From an uncultured Collinsella sp. (GTDB lineage Bacteria; Actinomycetota; Coriobacteriia; Coriobacteriales; Coriobacteriaceae), in NCBI GenBank assembly GCA_902494815.1, contig CABUVB010000034.1, positions 1-13,402 on the forward strand: DNA of 13,402 nt. The letters run 5' to 3'. Of this stretch, positions 6,088-11,918 are shown piece by piece. The position numbers and the translations under genes were made by a program. The stretch's first letter is position 1. The number at the start of each line of letters is the position of its first letter. Below the pieces are notes generated by a model. The model did not search any database, was not told the origin of the DNA, and worked only from the letters and a program-made list of their open reading frames with translations.

Positions 6088-7281
6088 CTCCTGCTGCGTA
6101 ATGCAGTGAATATTGCCGCCGCCGAAGACGACCTGCTCGGACTGAACGCCGACGCACTTGTAGACGCCCTCGCCCCAGACCTCGTCGTAGATCTTCTGGA
6201 GCGTGTCGACGGCCAGCTGGTCGTTCTCGTCGCCGTACTGCGGGACGATAACGCCGTGGTTGGTCACGAGGTAGTTCATGTAGGAGGCGATCAGCGGCTC
6301 GTCGGGAACGCGCGGCTCGGCGTTCTCGTCGGCGTCGATGGTGTCGCAGGAGGCCTGGTCCATGAACAGCGGGTTCACGGGCATGCAGAGCTTGTAGACC
6401 TTCATCTTGCGGCCCTTGGCGTCGACGGCGTTGGAGAGGGTCTCGTAGGCGGCGTGGCACTGCTCGTAGAACGGGTACTCGGGATCGTCGGTCCAGATGC
6501 AGGCCATGACGCCCGGGGCGATGAACGTGGCGACGTCGTCGATGTGGCCGTTGGTCTCCTCGGGGTCGATGCCCTCCTTGACCCAGATGACCTTCTCGAC
6601 ACCCAGGTAATCCTTGAGGTGCTCGTCCATGTAGGCGCGGAGCTCCTCGCTCCAGGGCTCGAACTTCTTGTGGTACTTGGGCCAGATGGACTCGGGATCC
6701 TCTTCCTCCTCGAGCACCGCAGAGCAGGTGCGGCCCGGGGAGAGCAGGCACTGGTCGGTCACGACAAGGGTGCCCTCGCCGTCGACGGTGATGGAGCCGC
6801 CCTCGAGGATCATGTCGTCGGGACGGTAGCGGCGGCAGCCGGAGAGCTCGGCCATCTTGAGGGCGATCTGCTCGTCCTTGTCCCACGGGAAATAGAGTCC
6901 GTCGACGAGGCCGCCGTAGGCGTTGAAGTGCCAGTGGTTGGCGCGCTTCTCGCCCTTGCCATCGATGACGTAGGTGGCGGCGGTGTCGCGGAACCAGGCG
7001 TCGTCGGCGGTCATCTCGATGACGGTGACGTTCTCGTCGTTCTCGAAGACGGCCTTGCAGTTGGCGTAGTCGACCTGGTTGGCGCACATATAGACCGGGG
7101 TGAACTCGGCGATGGCGCGGGCGATGGCGGCATACTGCTTCTGGGCCGGCTTGGCGCCGTGGGCCCAGGTGTCGGTGCGGTGGGGCCAGCCCATCCACAC
7201 GCGATCCTGCGGGGCGAACTCGGCGGGCATAAAGAAGCCGTCGGCCTTGGGGGTGGACTCGGACTCGGTGATCGTACGCAT
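6076..7281 (-). CDS. aguA: Agmatine deiminase
   Basis: Hydrolyses agmatine to N-carbamoylputrescine and ammonia; a cytosolic member of the guanidine-modifying (PPAD) superfamily. Motifs in its 401 residues: VWMGWPHR (~28-35), DDAWFRDTAATYV (~93-105, family WxRD with Asp99), ILEGGSI (~158-164, Glu160), ETNGHIDD (~242-249, catalytic His246 and Asp248) and the C-terminal GGGNIHCITQQ (387-397) with nucleophile Cys393. The family is usually ~365-370 residues; the excess is mainly a Glu-rich stretch around 188-212 and a few extra residues elsewhere. The start is ATG 7281 with GGAGG upstream; an in-frame extension to 7446 runs through structured intergenic DNA and is Arg-rich, so it was rejected. 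It is the third gene of the operon after the carbamoyltransferase and antiporter. Confidence 0.95.
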   Translation of the reverse strand: MRTITESESTPKADGFFMPAEFAPQDRVWMGWPHRTDTWAHGAKPAQKQYAAIARAIAEFTPVYMCANQVDYANCKAVFENDENVTVIEMTADDAWFRDTAATYVIDGKGEKRANHWHFNAYGGLVDGLYFPWDKDEQIALKMAELSGCRRYRPDDMILEGGSITVDGEGTLVVTDQCLLSPGRTCSAVLEEEEDPESIWPKYHKKFEPWSEELRAYMDEHLKDYLGVEKVIWVKEGIDPEETNGHIDDVATFIAPGVMACIWTDDPEYPFYEQCHAAYETLSNAVDAKGRKMKVYKLCMPVNPLFMDQASCDTIDADENAEPRVPDEPLIASYMNYLVTNHGVIVPQYGDENDQLAVDTLQKIYDEVWGEGVYKCVGVQSEQVVFGGGNIHCITQQEPSA

Positions 7282-7283
7282 AA

Positions 7284-7298
7284 GATTTCCTCCAAATC
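7284..7298 (-). promoter_or_regulatory. aguA ribosome-binding site in a small hairpin loop
   Basis: On the minus strand GATTT-GGAGG-AAATC places the whole Shine-Dalgarno core in the 5-base loop of a 5-bp stem, just before the aguA ATG. The stem is weak and A/T-rich, so it may present rather than hide the site. Confidence 0.5.
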
Positions 7299-7310
7299 GA
7301 ACGATCGCTT

Positions 7311-7617
7311 GCCGCGGGCGGGTTACCCGCAGCCTAAAACCAAGAGATGGTAGGCGCCCGTTCCCCGGCAAAGGTCGGGGCGCCCGGCGCCGGTTTTCAC
7401 GGAGTCGCACCGGCAAGCGACGACGTAACCAAGTGCGCGGAGACAAAACGCACGAAGGATACGGAAGAGAGATTGGGGTGGCCGGTGGTTACCGGAGCAA
7501 TAGCTCACACCCACCCCGGGGAATGGTTAGCAAACCTGTCGCTTGGGCACGCCCCCGAAGAGGCTAGAGTGCCCGGAGTCGGGAGCGACAAGCCCGACGA
7601 AGCGCACGTTGGTACGC
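7311..7617 (-). ncRNA. Dense RNA structure between aguD and aguA (riboswitch-like leader or ncRNA, class unknown)
   Basis: Minus-strand elements in order: GCGTAC-CAAC-GTGCGC (7617-7602); GTCGGG/CCCGAC (7598-7578), whose loop can pair with AGCGACA (7543-7537) as a pseudoknot; GGGCAC/GTGCCC (7574-7545) capped by GCCTC-TTCG-GGGGC; GGGGTGG/CCACCCC (7517-7475) closing a junction of two small hairpins; GTGCG/CGCAC (7453-7433); an H-type pseudoknot of GTCGC/GCGAC (7421-7404) with GCCGGT/ACCGGC (7414-7389); GGCGCCC/GGGCGCC (7384-7353); GCTGCGGG/CCCGCGGC (7333-7311). Three stems contain one G-U pair on the minus strand that would be C-A on the plus strand, which fixes the sense strand. It fills the 367-base gap, and no coding frame is convincing. 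I do not recognise the class; exact ends are unknown. Confidence 0.6.
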
Positions 7618-7648
7618 GAGGAGGGTTGGAGCCCCAGAACCGGGTGCT

Positions 7649-9088
7649 CTAGTTCTCCTCGGCCTCGGCGGCCTCCTCAGCGAGACGCTGAGCTGCCAGC
7701 TCGGGAGTGAGGCCCTTGTACTCGGTCTCGCGGCCCCTAGCGGAGACGACGCGGACGACCTCGCCGATGAGCACGAGCACGATGAAGATGACGATCATCG
7801 GGACCTTGTCGCCAATTTCGGCGGCGGAGAACGGGATCAGCGTTGCAACGATGGCAAGAACCAGCTCGATGCAGGGGATGGCCAGCATGACCTTCATCAT
7901 GGCGCCCTTAAACGGGAACGTGAAGATGCGCTCACGGTTCGGGTCGTTCTTACGAAGGTTGAGGAACGCCGGGAACATCGGGATGTAGGTGAGCAGCAGG
8001 AAGACGACGGAGGTGCCGAAGAGCATCCAGAAGACACCGTTGGAGATGGCGTCGATGGGAACGAGCTGCAGGCAGAGAACCAGGGAGGCAACGATGGCGT
8101 TGACCAGGTTAGCGCCGTTGGGCATATCGTCCTCGGAGATCATCGAGGCGAAGACCTTGGGCATGTTGCCGTGCTCGGCAGCATAGCGAGCGACGGAGTT
8201 GACGCCGAAGGACCAGGCAGCCATGTTGGCGAACAGGGTGATCAGGAAGGCGATGCAGATGACCTTAAAGATCATGGAATCGCCCACCATGGTCTGGACT
8301 GCGACGATCATGCCGTAGTCGGGGTCGATGGAGTCGGCCGGCACAGCGGCGCCGATGCCAAAGCCAGCGAACAGGTAGATCACGGCGATGGACAGGCCGC
8401 CAACGATGATAGCCTTGGGGATATCGCGAGCGGGATCGGCCATATCGTCGGTCATGGTGCAGATGACCTCGAAGCCCATGAAGTTAAAGATGATGATCGA
8501 CAGATAGCCGAGAGCGTTGGTGTTGGTGAGCTCGGGCAGGAAGGTGGCAGCGGACATGTCGTTCGCAAAACCGTTCTCCATGGCATACCAAATGCCCAGA
8601 GCGCCGACGATAACGGCAACGGCGACCTTGATGATGGCGCCACCGTTAAGGACCCACTCGGAGTCAGCCGCCTTGGAGCGGCCCATGAGGTAGACGATCC
8701 ACACAAAGGCAAGATCGATACCCATCTTGGCGATCAGGTTGAACTCGACGCCAAAGACCATGCCCAGGATGTCGGGGAACATGGTGGCCAGCGAGGCGAT
8801 CCACAGCGGGTAGTTGACCCAGTAGTAGTACGAAATGCGGGCGCCCCACTTGTCGCCCAGGCCATCGCGCACCCAGTCGTAAATGCCGCCCTCGCCGTCA
8901 TAGGTGGTGCCGAGCTCGGCGACGACCATGCCATAAGGGAGCAGGAAGGTCAGGATCAGGAAGATCCACCAGAAGAACTGCTGGTTACCAATGGCAGCAG
9001 CAGGAGCGGCGGCCTCGCAAACGAAGACGACGCAGATGATGGTCGAAATGACCGTCAAGAAGGAAAGCTTTTTCTTTCCGTCGCTCAT
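7649..9088 (-). CDS. aguD: Agmatine/putrescine antiporter (APC family, AguD-like)
   Basis: A 479-residue inner-membrane transporter with about 12 hydrophobic helices. The N-terminus carries CEAAAPAAAIGNQQFFWW (~24-41) and LPYGMVVAELGTTYDGEGG (~50-68), typical of the GadC/AguD-like antiporters. The C-terminal tail (last ~45 residues) is soluble and ends in an Ala/Glu-rich stretch. Lying between putrescine carbamoyltransferase and agmatine deiminase genes, it most likely exchanges external agmatine for internal putrescine; the substrate is inferred from context. AAGGAG lies 7-8 bases before the ATG at 9088. The 131-base gap to the preceding gene (9089-9219) has a GCGGGCG/CGCCCGC hairpin but no T-run, consistent with co-transcription. 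A paralogue lies at 4166-5575. Confidence 0.9.
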   Translation of the reverse strand: MSDGKKKLSFLTVISTIICVVFVCEAAAPAAAIGNQQFFWWIFLILTFLLPYGMVVAELGTTYDGEGGIYDWVRDGLGDKWGARISYYYWVNYPLWIASLATMFPDILGMVFGVEFNLIAKMGIDLAFVWIVYLMGRSKAADSEWVLNGGAIIKVAVAVIVGALGIWYAMENGFANDMSAATFLPELTNTNALGYLSIIIFNFMGFEVICTMTDDMADPARDIPKAIIVGGLSIAVIYLFAGFGIGAAVPADSIDPDYGMIVAVQTMVGDSMIFKVICIAFLITLFANMAAWSFGVNSVARYAAEHGNMPKVFASMISEDDMPNGANLVNAIVASLVLCLQLVPIDAISNGVFWMLFGTSVVFLLLTYIPMFPAFLNLRKNDPNRERIFTFPFKGAMMKVMLAIPCIELVLAIVATLIPFSAAEIGDKVPMIVIFIVLVLIGEVVRVVSARGRETEYKGLTPELAAQRLAEEAAEAEEN

Positions 9089-9219
9089 GATGAGCTCCTT
9101 CGCTCAGTCTTGGACAGATCCGGGGCCTAAGGTATTAAGGCAATTGCTTGGGCCTCGGTGAGCGGGCGACAGGAGACGAGCATCCGCCGCCCGCAAACGT
9201 GCTTTTAGAAGCCTTGAGC

Positions 9220-10293
9220 TTAGAGCTGCTCGAGAGCCTCGAGAGCGGCGTGGAGCTCGGCCTTGGCGGAGTACTCGACACCCTCGTCGTTGAGCGGGGT
9301 GCGCTTGCCCAGGGCGGCAAGGAGAGCACGGATGGAGTGCTTGCGGTTCTCGGCCTCGACCCAGCACAGGGAGCGCTCGGGATCGTCCATGACCTCGTCG
9401 ACGACCTCCTCGTTGCGGGTGGCCGGCAGGCAGTGCATGAACTTGGAGTCTGCGCCGGCGAAGTTCATCATGTCCATGGTGACCTGATACTTGGGATAGA
9501 ACACGTCCATGTAGTTCTCGCCCGAAACCTCCTCGTCGTACAGGCCATACCACACGTCGGTGTAGATGAAGTCGGCGCCCTTGATGCACTCGATGTCGTC
9601 GGAGATGACGACCGAGCCGCCGGAGACCTTGCAGTTCTCCTCGGCGATGGCCATCATCTGCTTACCGAACTCGGCGCGCTCCTCGACGGTGCCGACGTGC
9701 AGGCCGCCGTCGGGGATCTGGTGGCCCTTAGGTCCAAACTGGACAAACTTCATGCCGACCTTGGAGGCGATGAACATGAGGGAGACGCAGACCTGGGTGG
9801 CGTCGCCGATGAAGGCCAGGGTGCAGTCCTCGATCTTCTTGCCCTCGGGGAGGTTCTCGAGCATGGTCATGAGGTCGCCCATCTCCTGCGTGGGATGGTT
9901 GAACTCGGACATGCCGTTGATGACGGGCACAGCGGAGCCCTCGGCGAGGCCGACGACGTCCTTGTGACGGTCAACGCGAGCCATCATGATGTCGAGCAGC
10001 GAGCCCATAACGCGAGCGGTGTCGCCCAAGGACTCGTGACCGCCGAGCTGGATGGTGCCAGGGCCATAGAACTGAGCATGACCGCCGAGGTCGGTCATAG
10101 CGGTCTCGAAGGAAAGACGGGTGCGGGTGGAGACCTGCTGGAAGATCATGCCAAGGCTCTTGTTGCGGAGCAGGTGCGGATAATAACCGTCAACCTTGAT
10201 GGCCTTCTTCATTGCCAGGCCAAGATCCTCGATAGCCATGATCTGCTCTTTGGTGAAGTCGTTGGTGTCGATGAAATCCTTAGGCAGTGCCAT
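9220..10293 (-). CDS. ptcA: Putrescine carbamoyltransferase
   Basis: Phosphorolyses N-carbamoylputrescine to putrescine and carbamoyl phosphate, the second step of the agmatine deiminase pathway; also called aguB. The 357 residues fit the transcarbamylase fold: carbamoyl-phosphate motif STRTR (55-59), HPTQ (133-136) and HCLP (287-290). At the place where ornithine transcarbamylases carry their SMG loop it has DVWYGLY (246-252), the signature of putrescine-specific enzymes, and the conserved WVEAENRKHSIRALL lies at ~311-325. Start chosen at ATG 10293 (MALPKDF) because AAAGGAA lies just upstream; the frame is open 27 codons further but lacks a ribosome-binding site there. It is the first gene of the operon, divergent from the LuxR-type regulator. 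An ornithine carbamoyltransferase is the main alternative and is unlikely. Confidence 0.93.
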   Translation of the reverse strand: MALPKDFIDTNDFTKEQIMAIEDLGLAMKKAIKVDGYYPHLLRNKSLGMIFQQVSTRTRLSFETAMTDLGGHAQFYGPGTIQLGGHESLGDTARVMGSLLDIMMARVDRHKDVVGLAEGSAVPVINGMSEFNHPTQEMGDLMTMLENLPEGKKIEDCTLAFIGDATQVCVSLMFIASKVGMKFVQFGPKGHQIPDGGLHVGTVEERAEFGKQMMAIAEENCKVSGGSVVISDDIECIKGADFIYTDVWYGLYDEEVSGENYMDVFYPKYQVTMDMMNFAGADSKFMHCLPATRNEEVVDEVMDDPERSLCWVEAENRKHSIRALLAALGKRTPLNDEGVEYSAKAELHAALEALEQL

Positions 10294-10624
10294 GTCGATT
10301 TCCTTTCCGCCGGTCTTGCCGACTATTACTATGAGGCGCTCGAACATCACGCCTCGTGTTGACAAGACCATCATTCACCCGTATGCAATTTTCACCTAGT
10401 TTATTCGGGATTAAAGACCGTTCACGGAGCTACATCCCCTCTAAACCAATATAAACCCGCAGGCAGCTGGCTTGTAGGGGGTTTACCGTCTGGAACCGCG
10501 AACGGTATACGGCTATGCTGTATCTCGGTGTTTAATCCGCAATGGAACGACCGGCGGAGGCGTGTATACCGGGGGGGGACATAGCGGGCTCCATAAGAGA
10601 TCAAATGAGACAGGACGGTGACAT
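10294..10624. promoter_or_regulatory. Divergent control region between ptcA and the LuxR-type regulator
   Basis: No gene is visible in these 331 bases. Two imperfect inverted-repeat pairs stand out: CGGGATTAAAGACCG (10406-10420) with CGGTGTTTAATCCGC (10526-10540), and, nested within, CCGTTCACGG (10418-10427) with CCGCGAACGG (10496-10505). They could be paired operator half-sites for the regulator. A possible regulator promoter is TTTACC (10482-10487), 18-base spacer, TATACG (10506-10511). Eight G in a row (10571-10578) lie about 50 bases before the regulator start. I could not fix the ptcA promoter. Confidence 0.5.
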
Positions 10625-11590
10625 ATGGACACGCTCATGTTCTTCTATACCCTAGCGATACTCGTAATCTGTATTGTGACGGCAGTGCTTTCGCTTGCCG
10701 CCTACGCCTCGTCTCGTCGACAGTTCTTTATCTATGGCAGCGGCGTTTTTATTTGCTATGCCATCGAGATGACCGAGATCTTCTTTTTTGAATACACGTT
10801 GCAAAACCGAAGTTTTCCGGCCAATGACTATTACTCAATTACCATGCCTGTAATGCGGACCCTTGTGGCGACCGCTTCACAGGCTTTTATTTGGGCCATT
10901 GCCATGGACTTACTTGATAAGCATTCTAAGAAGTTGTTCGCCATCCCCGTTTTAACGTTTTTGCTGTGCGAGTCGCTGATTATCGTCGCTGTCCCCTCCG
11001 GCCCCATGCATCAGTGGCTCTACTACACGATGCGTCAGGTATTCCTTGTCTTTATGGGACTGTATATCTTTTGGACGGCTCATAAGAGTACAAAGGTTGA
11101 GCTGAAGACACGCGTTAACAACCAACGAAAGCACCTGATTATCGGCGCTATTCTGGTCGGTTGCATCGTTGCCGAGGATTTCTACAACATCCTTGTCGTC
11201 CCCATGAGTCTGGCGCCCTCTTGGCTGCAGCTATATCTGTCCGAGCGCAACTTTAGCGAAAACGTCTTTGCGTGCTACTTTGCGATTCTGCTGATCATCT
11301 ACTCCTACAACGTGCTTTCAATCCGCATGCAGGAGGCGCCCGAGGAAAAGAACGTCAGCGATCTTGATCGGCACATAGAAGAGCAGATGCCCTTCTATCG
11401 CAACGCCTACAAGCTCTCCAACCGCGAGACCGAAGTCATGCGTCTGGTTGTGCTGGGCAAGTCGAACCAAGAGATTGCTGACGAGCTATTCCTTGCCGTG
11501 GGCACTGTCAAGACCCACATCCACAACATCCTGGTCAAAACCGAGCAGCAAAACCGCACCACGCTCATCCTCCACTTCTGGAAGCGTTAG
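10625..11590 (+). CDS. Membrane-bound LuxR-type transcriptional regulator (AguR-like)
   Basis: A 321-residue protein with about seven hydrophobic helices (~5-27, 34-55, 75-96, 103-124, 133-153, 169-191, 214-235) followed by a cytoplasmic linker and a C-terminal LuxR/GerE helix-turn-helix (~262-318: KLSNRETEVMRLVVLGKSNQ, EIADELFLAVGTVKTHIHNI). No receiver domain or kinase motif is seen, so it looks like a one-component membrane sensor. It resembles in layout AguR, the membrane LuxR activator that senses agmatine in Lactococcus, and is divergent from ptcA, so control of the agmatine operon is the likely role. Such seven-helix LuxR proteins are also numerous in Coriobacteriia with unknown ligands, so the ligand is inferred. 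The ATG at 10625 has a modest site AGGA about ten bases upstream. Confidence 0.85.
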   Translation: MDTLMFFYTLAILVICIVTAVLSLAAYASSRRQFFIYGSGVFICYAIEMTEIFFFEYTLQNRSFPANDYYSITMPVMRTLVATASQAFIWAIAMDLLDKHSKKLFAIPVLTFLLCESLIIVAVPSGPMHQWLYYTMRQVFLVFMGLYIFWTAHKSTKVELKTRVNNQRKHLIIGAILVGCIVAEDFYNILVVPMSLAPSWLQLYLSERNFSENVFACYFAILLIIYSYNVLSIRMQEAPEEKNVSDLDRHIEEQMPFYRNAYKLSNRETEVMRLVVLGKSNQEIADELFLAVGTVKTHIHNILVKTEQQNRTTLILHFWKR

Positions 11591-11627
11591 CCTGCCAAAA
11601 AGGGACAGGTTTATTTTGGCAGGTTTT
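11591..11627 (+). terminator. Terminator of the LuxR gene; inverted copy of the CCTGTCCC stem-loop (copy C)
   Basis: CCTGCCAAAA (11591-11600) and TTTTGGCAGG (11614-11623) form a perfect 10-bp stem followed by TTTT, starting right after the stop codon. The loop, read on the minus strand, is TAAACCTGTCCCT. It is nearly identical to the repeat at 1527-1564 in opposite orientation, including flanking bases. Confidence 0.8.
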
Positions 11628-11642
11628 ATCTGGGCAAACGCC

Positions 11643-11681
11643 AACCGCCGCAAGGGAGCTGCTTTCCCTCGCGGCGGTTTT
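11643..11681 (+). terminator. Second terminator after the LuxR gene
   Basis: AACCGCCGC (11643-11651) pairs with GCGGCGGTT (11671-11679), with AGGGA/TCCCT continuing the stem, then TTTT. A back-up terminator 16 bases after the first. Confidence 0.75.
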
Positions 11682-11693
11682 CTAGCAGAAAAA

Positions 11694-11818
11694 ACCAAGT
11701 GAGTAGGCTTTTTGCAGGAGGCCAAGCACGCCCCAAAACGCCACAGCCCTGACCTGCTGTTTTATTGGGCGCCACCCGCGATGTGCTCGACAGATCCAAA
11801 AAAGTCTACTCACTTGGT
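11694..11818. repeat. Inverted-repeat element with 20-base arms
   Basis: ACCAAGTGAGTAGGCTTTTT (11694-11713) and its inverted copy (11799-11818) differ at one base, with 85 bases between them that hold no convincing gene. No target-site duplication is evident. The arms share a CAA...TGAGTA...CTTTTT pattern with the element at 1206-1444, which may mean a common family. It lies between the LuxR terminators and the convergent ABC permease gene. Confidence 0.5.
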
Positions 11819-11839
11819 CTTGAGACTCATCAGTCAGGC

Positions 11840-11880
11840 AAAAAAACGCCGCGAAGGGGGGCTAGACTCCCTTCGCAGCG
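11840..11880 (-). terminator. Rho-independent terminator of the ABC permease gene
   Basis: On the minus strand CGCTGCGAAGGG and CCCTTCGCGGCG form a long stem with one wobble, followed by seven T (11840-11846). It lies 39 bases past the permease stop codon. Confidence 0.85.
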
Positions 11881-11918
11881 GTTGTTCGCACTGGTTTTGC
11901 GACGATTTTGCCCGCTTG

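Noticed and set aside
6055..7353. 432-codon plus-strand ORF opposite aguA
   Set aside because: A shadow frame of a high-GC gene: Val/Gly/Asp-rich low-complexity translation with no family motifs, while the other strand has a complete agmatine deiminase with catalytic residues.
7389..7421. Cobalamin riboswitch core in the aguD-aguA gap (GGTGCGACTCC resembles GGTGNNANTCC)
   Set aside because: The following CCCGCNACTGT segment and the upstream parts of the aptamer are absent, and the match falls inside a better explained H-type pseudoknot.
7282..7446. N-terminal extension of agmatine deiminase by 55 codons
   Set aside because: The extension is Arg-rich, unlike any deiminase N-terminus, and overlaps stable RNA stems; GGAGG marks ATG 7281 as the start.
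8171..9130. 319-codon plus-strand ORF opposite the antiporter gene
   Set aside because: Asp/Gly/His-rich shadow translation of hydrophobic codons; no ribosome-binding site or domain.
9148..10362. 404-codon plus-strand ORF opposite putrescine carbamoyltransferase
   Set aside because: Same artefact: the opposite strand encodes all transcarbamylase motifs, and this frame runs into the intergenic regions on both sides.
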